Shown here piece by piece: positions 10,481 to 20,224 of a stretch of DNA of 64,000 nucleotides (positions are counted from its first letter, which is position 1; the number at the start of each line of letters is the position of its first letter). The notes under the pieces were generated by a model. It searched no databases and was not told the DNA's origin. It saw only the letters and a program-made list of their open reading frames with translations. The translations under genes and the position numbers were made by a program. This stretch comes from Corynebacterium meridianum (GTDB taxonomy: Bacteria; Actinomycetota; Actinomycetes; Mycobacteriales; Mycobacteriaceae). The stretch is taken from the NCBI RefSeq assembly GCF_016342265.1, contig NZ_JAEIOS010000009.1, positions 62,001 through 126,000 on the forward strand. Reading direction: 5' to 3'.

Positions 10481-11740
10481 ATGAGTGATCAGGATGCGCC
10501 GATGATCAAAATGGAATCATCGACAAGATTCGAAGCGATAATTAGATCTGCGAATATTCAATCCAGGTTCATTTCAATTGGCAGATCCATCATCGCTGTC
10601 ACACAATTGATCTTCATTCTCTCCGTCTCGCAAGAGATACGATTCGCGGAAGTTGGTCCGCAACCGTTCGGACCGCGCTGTCAAAGTTGGAGTCAGGCCG
10701 GTTTGTACTGCGTGGTCGGTAACGAAAATTTGGGCCTTGCTGACGTGATGATTGCGTTTGGGCTGATCCTGGTCATAATCGGTTTCTATCCGCGGTGGAC
10801 CGGATTTTTGCATCTCTACATCACCTACACGATATCGATTGCAGTCACTCTCCCGGACGGTGGAGAATCTGTAGCTCTCATTTTTGTTGGCCTGCTTGCG
10901 GTTGTGAGTTTGAGTGACAACAGGCGCAATTGCTACCTCGCAAACCTTGACATGGATCGCATTCCGGCCCCCTTAGAGGGAATCAGTCGGACTGCGATCA
11001 TTTTCGGCCGAGTTCTGTTGTGTTTCCTTTACGCCGGCGCTGCACTTATCAAGCTCGGTGTTGCCGACTGGAACAGTGAAACTGCACTCTACCATGCCAC
11101 GAATAATACTACATTTGGTGACTGGTACCAGCTTCTTGAAACATCTGGAACTTCCGAGCATGGCTGGCTTTCAGCGGTGGCTACCTGGACGCCTGTAGTA
11201 CTGGCATTTTTAATCTCGATCAATGCTATCGGCACCGCTAATATGCGGCGCTTCGCATTCACCTTAGTTGTTGTCCTGCATGGCGGAAATTTCCTTAGTA
11301 CGGGCCTTGCCAGTTTCGACCTGATCATGATCGGCTGCTTCCTAAGCGTAATTACACCACCTAATCGCTACACGCATGTCTCGATCCTCTCCACATCGAC
11401 AGATTCCGCCGCCCTGGATAATTTCGTGGCAGTCAAGGCGGACATTCGTCCGAACCCTTTCATTTCCCTTTTCGGATTCCATCAGGCGTTCACTCGCCCC
11501 GTGGTGTGCTGCGGTGGGGTGGCCACGCAGGGCCGTTGGGGAGGTGACCTGGCTCTGGTCAAGATCGGCGAACCAATAGTCGTACGGATGCGTTACAAGC
11601 TGACGAACAAACTACTCGGCCACAGTACAGAGGTACTGGTTCATGACGAGAGCGATAGAATTCGTGCACGTCTGGGCCCACTGAACGGGTCCCCGTTCAA
11701 AGTTGAGGTCATCTCCGACGGGCGCCCGGATCCCGGGTAG
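10481..11740 (+). CDS. SdpB-like HTTM-family membrane protein with C-terminal extension
   Basis: A 419-residue polytopic membrane protein. Its membrane core resembles SdpB, the HTTM/vitamin-K-carboxylase-related protein that with SdpA matures the SdpC toxin in Bacillus. Family-like stretches are GRSIIAVTQLIFILSVS near the start, SWSQAGLYCVVGNENL, ITYTISIAVTLPDGGES, LCFLYAGAALIKLGVADW and VVLHGGNFLSTGLASFDLIMIGCFLSVI. About 115 residues after the last membrane segment (from about VSILSTSTDS) form a soluble tail that ordinary SdpB proteins lack. No SdpA or SdpC gene is recognisable beside it, so this is an orphan. The ATG at 10481 has an in-frame GTG just before it and overlaps the end of an upstream frame. 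Lower GC than the flanks indicates transfer. Confidence 0.72.
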   Translation: MSDQDAPMIKMESSTRFEAIIRSANIQSRFISIGRSIIAVTQLIFILSVSQEIRFAEVGPQPFGPRCQSWSQAGLYCVVGNENLGLADVMIAFGLILVIIGFYPRWTGFLHLYITYTISIAVTLPDGGESVALIFVGLLAVVSLSDNRRNCYLANLDMDRIPAPLEGISRTAIIFGRVLLCFLYAGAALIKLGVADWNSETALYHATNNTTFGDWYQLLETSGTSEHGWLSAVATWTPVVLAFLISINAIGTANMRRFAFTLVVVLHGGNFLSTGLASFDLIMIGCFLSVITPPNRYTHVSILSTSTDSAALDNFVAVKADIRPNPFISLFGFHQAFTRPVVCCGGVATQGRWGGDLALVKIGEPIVVRMRYKLTNKLLGHSTEVLVHDESDRIRARLGPLNGSPFKVEVISDGRPDPG

Positions 11741-12048
11741 TTTCAACCTACCGATTGCCCGGCGGGAGACGGCTGCAGCAAGCGCTTCGCCGCATGATTG
11801 AACTCGGAAGCCTCATTCTCGGCTCCAGGGAAGATGGGATGAAGTCGTCATTCGAACAGCAGAGGGGCGGAAAAGCCCTCTTGATTGTCTAGTCTTTCCG
11901 TGTTTCTCAGGATAACTGCTTTCGTCGGTGTCCTCCCGGTGGATAGAGGCCCCCAAGCTTGAGTGATCCTGAAACTACGTTGGATGTAAATACATCTGCT
12001 GTCCCACCAACTGCGCATGGTAGCTGGGACTCTCATTTCTTTATTTAG

Positions 12049-12064
12049 CCAGGCGCACACGAAA
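12049..12064 (+). repeat. 16-base direct repeat, copy 1
   Basis: The sequence CCAGGCGCACACGAAA occurs here and again at 12172-12187 in the same orientation, 123 bases apart, followed in both copies by (A/G)GA. The pair lies where composition changes from the AT-richer insertion to backbone DNA, so it may mark an insertion or deletion junction. Confidence 0.6.
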
Positions 12065-12171
12065 AGACCGCACCATCGCTGAACTGGTCCCCCGAGCGGC
12101 ACGATTCTGACGGAAAAATAGCATATGAGCTGTGCCTGCGAGCGACCCATCGACCGGGAGCCCACCGGGGA

Positions 12172-12187
12172 CCAGGCGCACACGAAA
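12172..12187 (+). repeat. 16-base direct repeat, copy 2
   Basis: Identical to 12049-12064. The intervening 107 bases contain no gene. Confidence 0.6.
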
Positions 12188-12418
12188 GGAGCCTCGAACA
12201 CGGTAAACGGTGTGGTCCGCGCGGGTATGATGGAAGTTTTCCCGTCGGAAGAGGGGATCGCCTCTGGTGGCGGTTTTTCTGGGCGGTTCTGCCTTTCTGC
12301 GTGTCGTTTTGTTCCAGTACACCTTGTGACGTCCCCCGATTTCACCCACGGGCCGCTCCAGGATGGACAATGATGGGGACAGCACCCCGTCAAACCAGCC
12401 AAGGAGAGTGGAAACCAG

Positions 12419-13420
12419 ATGGCAAAGAAATCGAGCGAGTCCGACAAGGACCGCAGTAATGCGCTGAACGTCACGGGGCGTTTCCAGTCCATTCCCGCCC
12501 ACCCCGCCGGCGAGTTCCGTAGGTGTACTCTCGCGGCCGGCGCCGTGCTGTGGCGCGGCGAGCTCACCGATCCGGAGAGCGTCGAGGTAGCGGTCATCCA
12601 CCGTCCGCGCTACGACGACTGGTCCCTGGCCAAGGGCAAGGTGGATCCCGGCGAGTCCCTGCCACAGACCGCCGCCCGCGAGATCCTCGAGGAGACCGGC
12701 TACGAGGTCCGCCTGGGCAAGTTGCTCGGCCGCGTGGCGTACCCGGTCGCCGACCGCACCAAGGCCGTCTACTACTTCACCGGCAAGGTCATGCACGGTG
12801 AGTTCACCGCGAACGACGAGGTGGATGAGATCCGGTGGCTCCCCCTGTCGGAGGCCCGCGAACTGCTGAGTTACGACGTCGACCGCCAGGTGCTCGACAA
12901 GGCGGCCAAGCGGCTGGCGGTCCCGGTGGACACCCGTCTGCTCCTGGTCCGCCACGCCCACGCCTTCGCGCGCCGCACCTGGTCCGGCAACGATGACGTC
13001 CGCCCGCTGGACAAGAAGGGACGTCGCCAGGCGACGGCACTGACGGAGCTGCTCACGCCCTACCGGCCCGACCGAATCTACTCTGCAAAACCTGACCGCT
13101 GCGTCGCCACGGCGGAGCCCCTCGCAGCACACCTCGGCCTCGACATCGAGTCCGACGTGCTGCTGGGCGATGAGGGGTGGACCACCGCGATGAAGGACTC
13201 GAAGAAACGCTTCGGCGAGATCATCTCCGGCGGTGGGACTCCCGTCGTGATCTCGCAGGGACTCACGATCCCCGATGTGATCGCCTGGTTGTCGGCCGAG
13301 GGACGTCTCCCCCTGCACGAACCCGAGGCGAAGAAGGCGTCGGTGTGGGTGCTCACCTTCACAACCGACGGCGAGCTCACCGGGGCGGACTACCTCGTTA
13401 GCCCCCTGCCCGTGAAGTAG
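12419..13420 (+). CDS. mutT1: MutT1-type Nudix hydrolase fused to a histidine phosphatase
   Basis: A 333-residue two-domain enzyme of the mycolata MutT1 type, which cleaves 8-oxo-(d)GTP to sanitise the nucleotide pool. The Nudix box is complete at residues 73-95 (GKVDPGESLPQTAAREILEE then TG). The second domain is a histidine phosphatase with the RHG-type LLLVRHAHAFARR near residue 176 and a partner histidine-like region at the end. The start is ATG at 12419 after AAGGAG twelve bases upstream. In mycobacteria the gene sits between ppk/hupB and leuDC; here neither ppk nor hupB is present beside it, and a foreign insertion lies upstream. Confidence 0.93.
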   Translation: MAKKSSESDKDRSNALNVTGRFQSIPAHPAGEFRRCTLAAGAVLWRGELTDPESVEVAVIHRPRYDDWSLAKGKVDPGESLPQTAAREILEETGYEVRLGKLLGRVAYPVADRTKAVYYFTGKVMHGEFTANDEVDEIRWLPLSEARELLSYDVDRQVLDKAAKRLAVPVDTRLLLVRHAHAFARRTWSGNDDVRPLDKKGRRQATALTELLTPYRPDRIYSAKPDRCVATAEPLAAHLGLDIESDVLLGDEGWTTAMKDSKKRFGEIISGGGTPVVISQGLTIPDVIAWLSAEGRLPLHEPEAKKASVWVLTFTTDGELTGADYLVSPLPVK

Positions 13421-13505
13421 CACGCACGGACCTGGGGTGCGGTGGGACGGCAGATCCACCATCCCCGTAAATTCCCTTCCCAATCCAGGCGGTGAGGAGC
13501 CCTTC

Positions 13506-13769
13506 ATGGATATCGGTCTCAAGATCAAACAGTCACTCGCGTCTTACTTCGGGGTGCTCCATCCCGGGATCGACCGCCCGACGCGGCTGACCGGAACGAC
13601 ACTGGCGGCTGCCGTTCTCCTGGCCGCCTGCACCCTGTACGGAGTCTGGATCTCCACTCCGGAGCGGTATCGCGTCGAGGTGATCCAGTGCATCGTCATC
13701 GTCGCCCTGATCGTCGGCATTCAACGCTTCGCGCAGATGATGGACGATGACGATTTCACGTACCTCTGA
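13506..13769 (+). CDS. Small two-helix membrane protein, hypothetical
   Basis: An 87-residue protein starting MDIGLKIKQSLASYFGVLHP, with a GAGGAG ribosome binding site just upstream of the ATG at 13506. Two hydrophobic stretches, about residues 32-49 (TTLAAAVLLAACTLYGVW) and 60-76 (IQCIVIVALIVGIQRF), suggest a hairpin in the membrane. The C-terminus is strongly acidic (MMDDDDFTYL). I do not recognise a family. It follows mutT1 by 85 bases on the same strand and converges on leuD. Confidence 0.7.
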   Translation: MDIGLKIKQSLASYFGVLHPGIDRPTRLTGTTLAAAVLLAACTLYGVWISTPERYRVEVIQCIVIVALIVGIQRFAQMMDDDDFTYL

Positions 13770-13801
13770 ACCACGAACGCACGGAGATCCGGAGTCCCGT
13801 A

Positions 13802-14395
13802 TCAGCCCTGGCGGGTCACCGGTTTGAACGTCGGCCGCGCGGCCTCGTGGCGGCTGATCGCGGGCTCGTCCCGCAGGGTCAGTCCGATGTCGTCCAGGCC
13901 CTCGAGCAACCGCCAGCGGGTGTAGTCGTCGACGGTGAAGGGCAGGACGTGGGATCCGGCTGTCACGGTGCGTTCGATGAGATCCACGGTGAGTTCCATG
14001 CCGGGGTCGGCGTCCATCAGTTTCCACAGCATGTCGATGTCGGTCTGTTCCATCTGCGCGGCGAGCAGCCCGGACTTGCCGGCGTTTCCCCGGAAGATGT
14101 CGGCGAAGCGCGAGGAGAACACGACCCGGAACCCGTAGTCGATGAGCGCCCACACGGCGTGCTCGCGGGAGGAACCCGTCCCGAAGTCGGAGCCCGCGAC
14201 GAGGATCGAACCGTCACGGAACGCGTCCTGGTTGAGGACGAACTCGGGGTCCCTGCGCCAGCTCTCGAACAGCGCGTCCTCGAATCCGGTACGGGTGACC
14301 CGTTTCAGGTAGACGGCAGGCAGGATCTGGTCGGTGTCGACGTTCGAGCGTTTCAGCGGGACGCCGATCCCGGTGAATTCGGTGAACTTCTCCAT
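13802..14395 (-). CDS. leuD: 3-isopropylmalate dehydratase small subunit
   Basis: Small subunit of isopropylmalate isomerase in leucine biosynthesis; pairs with LeuC to interconvert 2- and 3-isopropylmalate. The 197-residue protein begins [27 protein letters not shown] and has the swivel-domain signature [19 protein letters not shown] around residues 66-84. It follows leuC by 20 bases and must share its transcript. Length and start are normal for actinobacterial LeuD. Confidence 0.97.
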   Translation of the reverse strand: MEKFTEFTGIGVPLKRSNVDTDQILPAVYLKRVTRTGFEDALFESWRRDPEFVLNQDAFRDGSILVAGSDFGTGSSREHAVWALIDYGFRVVFSSRFADIFRGNAGKSGLLAAQMEQTDIDMLWKLMDADPGMELTVDLIERTVTAGSHVLPFTVDDYTRWRLLEGLDDIGLTLRDEPAISRHEAARPTFKPVTRQG

Positions 14396-14415
14396 TGTTT
14401 TCCTCTCTTCGCCGC

Positions 14416-15896
<1,481 letters not shown>

Positions 15897-15900
<4 letters not shown>

Positions 15901-15980
15901 GTCGGAGCACCTCCGTGTGTTGACTTTTGCGGGAGCCGGAGGGGGAGATGGCTGTTCTTCCCCTCGCTTTCCCACAACAT
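15897..15980 (-). CDS. 27-codon upstream ORF in the leuC leader (putative)
   Basis: An ATG at 15978-15980 opens a 27-codon frame ([10 protein letters not shown]...) whose TGA overlaps the leuC ATG as ATGA. It includes four leucine codons clustered in the first 16, and its start lies inside the AACATGGGATGTT palindrome. There is no clear ribosome binding site. It could be chance, a translational coupler, or a leucine-sensing leader. Confidence 0.3.
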
Positions 15981-15988
15981 GGGATGTT
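15976..15988. promoter_or_regulatory. Palindromic operator candidate between leuC and ltbR
   Basis: AACAT-GGG-ATGTT is a perfect inverted repeat, overlapped by a second one, TCCCA-N5-TGGGA at 15970-15984. The site is 12 bases upstream of the ltbR start and about 75 upstream of leuC, so one bound protein could control both directions. LtbR is the obvious candidate; this is inference from position. Confidence 0.5.
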
Positions 15989-15999
15989 AATATCAGAAT

Positions 16000-16722
16000 A
16001 TGGGACAGTATAGCTCACCGGACGTCAGCGAAGGAAGCGGAATCAAGGTCCTCGACCGCGCCGTGCTCATCCTCTCCACGGTCGCCGAACAACCCCGTTC
16101 ACTGGCGGAACTCTGTGAGTCGACCGGACTCCCCCGCGCCACCGCGCACCGACTCGCAACCGCCCTCGAGGTGCACAGCATGCTGACCCGCACCGGCGAC
16201 GGCAGATGGTGCATCGGACGCACCCTCACAACCCTCGGAGCGAACGCCTCCGACAAACTCATCGACGCTGCACGCCCCGTGATGAGCGCACTCATGGAGA
16301 CCACCGGTGAATCCGTCCAACTGTACCGGCTGACGGGAACGACCCGCACCTGCATCGCCTCCCTCGAGCCCCCGTCGGGCCTGCAGAACACCGTCCCCGT
16401 CGGTTCCCGCATGTCCCTCACCGCCGGATCGGCGGCCCGGGTATTCATGGCGTACGCTTCCCCGCAGCTCCGGGGCGTCATCCTGCCCGACGCCGCCTTC
16501 AGCACCGATGATCTCGAACGGGTCCGCCGTCTCGGCTACGCGGAATCCGTAAGCGAGCGCGAGGCGGGTCTCGCCTCACTCAGCGCCCCGGTGTTCGAGG
16601 ACGCCGCCATGGTCGCGGCCCTGTCGATCTCCGGGCCAGCGGAACGTCTGCGCCCCCATCCCGGCCAGAAGTGGGGCGTGGAACTCGGCCGCGCGGCACG
16701 CGAACTGTCCGCGATGCTCTAG
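16000..16722 (+). CDS. ltbR: IclR-family regulator, LtbR type
   Basis: A 240-residue IclR-family repressor. The N-terminal winged helix covers about residues 13-75 ([20 protein letters not shown], then the recognition helix in [19 protein letters not shown]). The C-terminal effector domain has the usual [19 protein letters not shown] segment (here [21 protein letters not shown]). In C. glutamicum the divergent neighbour of leuCD is LtbR, which represses leucine and tryptophan genes. The gene order here is the same. No ribosome binding site is seen before the ATG at 16000, so the message may be leaderless or nearly so. Confidence 0.88.
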   Translation: MGQYSSPDVSEGSGIKVLDRAVLILSTVAEQPRSLAELCESTGLPRATAHRLATALEVHSMLTRTGDGRWCIGRTLTTLGANASDKLIDAARPVMSALMETTGESVQLYRLTGTTRTCIASLEPPSGLQNTVPVGSRMSLTAGSAARVFMAYASPQLRGVILPDAAFSTDDLERVRRLGYAESVSEREAGLASLSAPVFEDAAMVAALSISGPAERLRPHPGQKWGVELGRAARELSAML

Positions 16723-16740
16723 GCATCCCGAAACACGAAA

Positions 16741-16769
16741 AAGCCCGGACCTTAACGGTCCGGGCTTTT
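16741..16769. terminator. Bidirectional intrinsic terminator
   Basis: AAGCCCGGACC and GGTCCGGGCTT form an 11-bp perfect stem (16741-16751 with 16757-16767) around TTAAC, followed by T-rich sequence on the plus side and preceded by A-rich sequence. It serves ltbR on one strand and the tRNA-Glu gene on the other. Confidence 0.85.
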
Positions 16770-16777
16770 CCTTTTTG

Positions 16778-16850
16778 TACCCCGTACGGGATTTGAACCC
16801 GTGTTACCGCCGTGAGAGGGCGGCGTCCTAGGCCCCTAGACGAACGGGGC
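16778..16850 (-). tRNA. tRNA-Glu (CUC), copy 1
   Basis: Read on the minus strand, the 73-nt cloverleaf starts GCCCCGTTCGTCTAGGGGCC and ends with the T-arm CACGGGTTCAAATCCCGTACG and discriminator A. The anticodon loop is CCCTCTCAC with anticodon CTC. The CCA end is not encoded. A second, nearly identical copy lies at 23493-23565, next to tRNA-Gln. Confidence 0.95.
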
Positions 16851-17001
16851 ATGCCTTGTGGACTCGCATTACTCTAGGCGACCACCAAAGCAGTGACAAA
16901 TCACCTGCACAGAGAACCTTTTCCACAATCCACCGTGGCACCCACCCCCTACGGGTCAGACGACATCGCCGACACCCACGCGACCTCCGGCAGCAATCCT
17001 T

Positions 17002-17030
17002 TTGCATAACCGAGATGACATTGCTAAATT
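17002..17030 (+). promoter_or_regulatory. Promoter of the DrrAB-like exporter operon
   Basis: TTGCAT (17002-17007) and TAAATT (17025-17030) are separated by exactly 17 bases and lie about 40 bases upstream of the ATG of the ABC ATPase gene, in an AT-rich pocket. Confidence 0.55.
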
Positions 17031-17072
17031 ATGTTCATCATTCCATTAGGGTCGACTCACACAAGGAGCCCG

Positions 17073-18089
17073 ATGACCGTCTCCGCACACACATCCCCGC
17101 CATCGATCATTCTCGACGTACGCGATCTGCACTGTGATCGCGGTGGCACCGAGATACTCAAGGGGGTTGATCTGACCATCCCCGCCGGTGGAATCCTCGC
17201 GGTACTCGGTGCCAACGGCGCAGGAAAGACCACCCTGATCAACGTCCTGAGCACACTCATTCCGTTCACCTCCGGTTCGGTGAGCATCGCCGGCCACGAC
17301 CTGGGATCCGACCCGACCGGGGTCCGCAACTCCATCTCCCTCACCGGCCAGTTCGCCGCGGTGGACCAGGAACTGACCGGGACGGAGAACCTCGTGTTCT
17401 TCGGGCGCCTCGCAGGTCTGTCCCGCAGGACGGCCCACGACCGTGCAGCGGAACTGCTGGATGAGTTCAACCTCAGTGATGCCGCAGACAAACGCCTGTC
17501 GGACTATTCGGGCGGAATGCGGCGTCGACTCGACATCGCCGCATCACTCGTCGTTCCACCCGCACTCCTATTCCTCGATGAACCCTCGACCGGACTCGAC
17601 CCGGAATCACGTGAGGCGTTGTGGACACAGATCCTCGACCTCCGCGACCACGGGATGTCGATCCTGCTGACCACCCAGTATCTCGAGGAGGCGGACCGGC
17701 TGGCAGACCGGGTCGCGGTTCTCAGAGACGGTCGGATCATCGCCGTGGACACACCGCAGAACCTCAAGTCCGAGTACGGCCGCCACCGGTGCTCGGTGTC
17801 CTTCCCGGATCACGCCTCAGCCGTCGCCGCGGGGGAACTCATCACCGCCCGTGGATACACCGCCCGGGACAATGATCTCGTCGTGGATGACAGCGGCGTC
17901 GTGGAGCTTCTCGTCCGTTCAGGTTTCACCGAGCTCAATCCCCTTCTGCAGGCTATCGATTCAGCCGGTATCACCATCACCGACGTCGGGATGACCCCAC
18001 CTTCCCTGGACGACGTCTACTTCGCGCTCGCCCGCGACGGAATGCTGGCTCCACAGGGGCCGGACGGCGAAGGGGACGGCGAACGATGA
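17073..18089 (+). CDS. ABC exporter ATP-binding protein, DrrA type
   Basis: A 338-residue ATPase that would power export through the two following permeases. Walker A is GANGAGKT at residues 46-53, the signature is YSGGM at 145-149, and Walker B LLFLDE at 165-170 is followed by PSTGLDPESR. The C-terminal part after residue 240 matches the DrrA-type regulatory extension. The ATG at 17073 has AAGGAG six bases upstream; an earlier start in the frame lacks this. Its last four bases overlap the next gene (ATGA). Proteins of this type export drugs or lipids; the substrate is unknown. Confidence 0.92.
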   Translation: MTVSAHTSPPSIILDVRDLHCDRGGTEILKGVDLTIPAGGILAVLGANGAGKTTLINVLSTLIPFTSGSVSIAGHDLGSDPTGVRNSISLTGQFAAVDQELTGTENLVFFGRLAGLSRRTAHDRAAELLDEFNLSDAADKRLSDYSGGMRRRLDIAASLVVPPALLFLDEPSTGLDPESREALWTQILDLRDHGMSILLTTQYLEEADRLADRVAVLRDGRIIAVDTPQNLKSEYGRHRCSVSFPDHASAVAAGELITARGYTARDNDLVVDDSGVVELLVRSGFTELNPLLQAIDSAGITITDVGMTPPSLDDVYFALARDGMLAPQGPDGEGDGER

Positions 18090-18838
18090 ACACACTCACC
18101 GCTCTGTGGACGAGGGGTGTCCTGCGCTTTCTCCGCAACCGCGCGGCGATGACCTCCGCTCTGTTCATCCCCGGTATCTTTCTCGTCTGCTTCTACAGCG
18201 TGTTCTCCGATGCGACGGCCATCTTCGGCATCGACTACGCAACCTTCCTCTATCCCGCGGCCATGATGCAGGTGATCGTGTTCGCTGCCGGTGGTTCCGC
18301 GCTCGACGTCGCACTGGACCGGGAGAACGGAATCCACTCACGTCTGGCGACGATGTCCGTCAGTCCGGGCCAGATCGTGACGGGACGCCTGCTGACCGAC
18401 ACCACCCGCGTCATCGTCTCCGGGGGCGTGGCCACACTCATCGCGTTTCTCCTCGGCGCACGCATCGACGACGGCGCGTGGCGGATCGGTGTGGTTCTCC
18501 TCGTGTTCCTTCTGCTCACACTGACGTTCTGCGCGGGCTTCTGCGGGCTCAGCCTCCTCGGTCGGAATCCGACGTCCACGGCACTGTTGATCCAGTCCGT
18601 GGTCATGCCCTTCATCCTCTTCTCGACGGCGTTCATCCCCGCGGAGGCCCTGTCCTCCACCGTCCGACCGATCATCACCCACATGCCACTGTCACCGATA
18701 CTCGACACCGTCCGCGCGGTCATGTCCGGGTCCGAGATGGACCGGGGAACGACCATTGAGGCCGCGGTCTGGCTGATCATCCTCACGGTTGTCGCGGTCG
18801 TCGGTTTCTCCACCGCATTCTCCAGGGAGCACAAGTGA
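18086..18838 (+). CDS. ABC-2 type permease, DrrB-like (first of two)
   Basis: A 250-residue membrane protein with six predicted hydrophobic segments, including LFIPGIFLVCFYSVF, ATLIAFLLGA, VVLLVFLLLTLTFCAGFCGL and IEAAVWLIILTVVAVVGF. It shows the ABC-2 family pattern, with PFILFSTAFIPAEALSSTV near the C-terminus. It starts by ATGA overlap with the ATPase gene and ends by GTGA overlap with the second permease, so the three are translationally coupled. Confidence 0.9.
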   Translation: MNTLTALWTRGVLRFLRNRAAMTSALFIPGIFLVCFYSVFSDATAIFGIDYATFLYPAAMMQVIVFAAGGSALDVALDRENGIHSRLATMSVSPGQIVTGRLLTDTTRVIVSGGVATLIAFLLGARIDDGAWRIGVVLLVFLLLTLTFCAGFCGLSLLGRNPTSTALLIQSVVMPFILFSTAFIPAEALSSTVRPIITHMPLSPILDTVRAVMSGSEMDRGTTIEAAVWLIILTVVAVVGFSTAFSREHK

Positions 18839-19599
18839 CCCAGTCCATCCTCGCGCCAGCCGCCACACACGCCCGACGACTCTTCCTCGGTTGGCGGCGC
18901 AACCCGTCCGCCGTCATCAACACCCTCGGGACCCCGATCCTGATGACGCTGATCACCCGGGCCATGTTCGGTGATCTCATCCGGGCCGTCCACCCGAAGG
19001 GTGAACTCGACCTCCTGCCGCTGACCGTCATGATGGTCTTCGCGGTGGAGTTCATGCTCACGATCTCGACATCAGCGGAGATGATCCGGGAAAAGCGCCT
19101 CGGCCTGACCGCACGGTTCGCCACCACCCCGTCCGGGATCCGCTCGTACATCGCCGGAAACCTGCTCTTCATCCTGTTCCGGATGATCCTCGGCGGCCTG
19201 CTCGTCGTCGCGGTCGCCGTCCCCTGTGGACTTCGGATACACACGATCACAGCCGGGGTGTGGCTGGCGGCGTTCATCGTCCTCGCCGGACTCACTGCCG
19301 GAGCACTGTCCGTACTGATCGGATCCGCATTCCAGACCCCGGAATCAGCGATGGTGATCGCACCGTTGGTGATGATCCTCCAGTTCTTCAACGAGGGTCT
19401 GATGCCCGCGAACAGGTTCGTTGCGGCGGTCCAGCCCCTGGCGGTGAATTCCCCGGTGAGCCATGCGGTCCGCACGGCGACCGGGCTGAACGACGGTACC
19501 GGTGTCGGGGACTCGCTCACCTTCAGTCTCCTCTGGTTCGGCGGACTTCTTCTGGTGTTCGCTTGGGGGGCGCTGCGGGCATCCAGGCGAAGTCTCTGA
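18835..19599 (+). CDS. ABC-2 type permease, DrrB-like (second of two)
   Basis: A 254-residue membrane protein, starting with GTG in a GTGA overlap with the first permease. Six hydrophobic segments are visible, including LTVMMVFAVEFMLTISTSAEMI, LLFILFRMILGGLLVVAVAV and WLAAFIVLAGLTAGALSVLIG. The segment QFFNEGLMPANRFVAAVQPLAVNSPVSH is the usual ABC-2 region before the last helix. Together with the first permease it likely forms a heterodimeric channel. Confidence 0.9.
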   Translation: MTQSILAPAATHARRLFLGWRRNPSAVINTLGTPILMTLITRAMFGDLIRAVHPKGELDLLPLTVMMVFAVEFMLTISTSAEMIREKRLGLTARFATTPSGIRSYIAGNLLFILFRMILGGLLVVAVAVPCGLRIHTITAGVWLAAFIVLAGLTAGALSVLIGSAFQTPESAMVIAPLVMILQFFNEGLMPANRFVAAVQPLAVNSPVSHAVRTATGLNDGTGVGDSLTFSLLWFGGLLLVFAWGALRASRRSL

Positions 19600-19674
19600 C
19601 AGCAGATCCCCTTCCCCCTGAACGTGGTGGGGACCTGCCCCCCCCTGACAGACCGCGTCGGTAGCCTCGGCACC

Positions 19675-20208
19675 ATGTCTACATACCCCTTCGAACAGTT
19701 CCTCTGGATCACGTACATCTTCGTGGCCGTCCCGTCGGCCGTGTGGGGCGCGATTCTCGCGGTCCTCGCATGGAGGTTCCCCAATGATCGTTCCGCGTCC
19801 GGACAGGGGCTGTGGCTGACCGGGCTCATCGGTTTCGTCTTCGGCGTTCTGGCGGCCATCGGCTGGTTGAGCTGGTCGGCGGACAGCCGCGGACAGTTCG
19901 TGGCGCCGGGATTCCCGCCGCCCGACGACTTCCCTTCCTGGCAGATCGCGGCCTGCGCCCTCACGGTCGGTGTTCTGTGGTTTTTGGCGGCCCGGTTGTC
20001 CGCGTGGCGGAAGCTCGGCGGGTTCAGCGCCGCGATCGGGGTGACCGCGGGGCTTGTCACCGCGTTCTGCATCGATGCCGCGACGGACGTCACGGGCCAA
20101 TCGGGAATCGGTGCCGTGTTCCTCGGCGCCGGCGCCGGTGTTTCGCTGGCGTTCTGCGCCGGCATCCGGGCTACCTTTCTGGGCAGGTCGCGGGATACCT
20201 CAGCGTAG
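19675..20208 (+). CDS. Four-helix membrane protein, hypothetical
   Basis: A 177-residue protein starting MSTYPFEQFLWITYIFVAVP. Four or five hydrophobic stretches alternate with short loops: residues 9-30, 44-62, 82-99, 108-130 and 142-160. The loop GQFVAPGFPPPDDFPSWQ may be outside. I do not recognise a family. It follows the exporter operon by 75 bases on the same strand and converges on the VanZ gene, so it may be read through from the exporter. Confidence 0.65.
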   Translation: MSTYPFEQFLWITYIFVAVPSAVWGAILAVLAWRFPNDRSASGQGLWLTGLIGFVFGVLAAIGWLSWSADSRGQFVAPGFPPPDDFPSWQIAACALTVGVLWFLAARLSAWRKLGGFSAAIGVTAGLVTAFCIDAATDVTGQSGIGAVFLGAGAGVSLAFCAGIRATFLGRSRDTSA

Positions 20209-20224
20209 CGTCAGATTTGCCGGA

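Larger units (their letters stand above)
11741..12418. other. Intergenic stretch, right part of the AT-richer insertion
   Basis: About 680 bases separate the SdpB-like gene from mutT1. I see no credible gene; the long minus-strand frames here are antisense shadows continuing into mutT1. The stretch contains a 16-base direct repeat (12049-12064 and 12172-12187). Composition returns to backbone GC at roughly 12.1-12.4 kb. The mutT1 ribosome binding site (AAGGAG) lies at its right end. Confidence 0.6.

Noticed and set aside
10177..10488. SdpA gene candidate just upstream of the SdpB-like gene.
   Set aside because: The overlap is suggestive, but the sequence lacks the membrane anchor and the aromatic-rich motif expected of SdpA, so it is kept only as a finding.
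11848..13528. Long minus-strand frames across the intergenic region and mutT1.
   Set aside because: They are antisense to mutT1, which has complete Nudix and phosphatase motifs.
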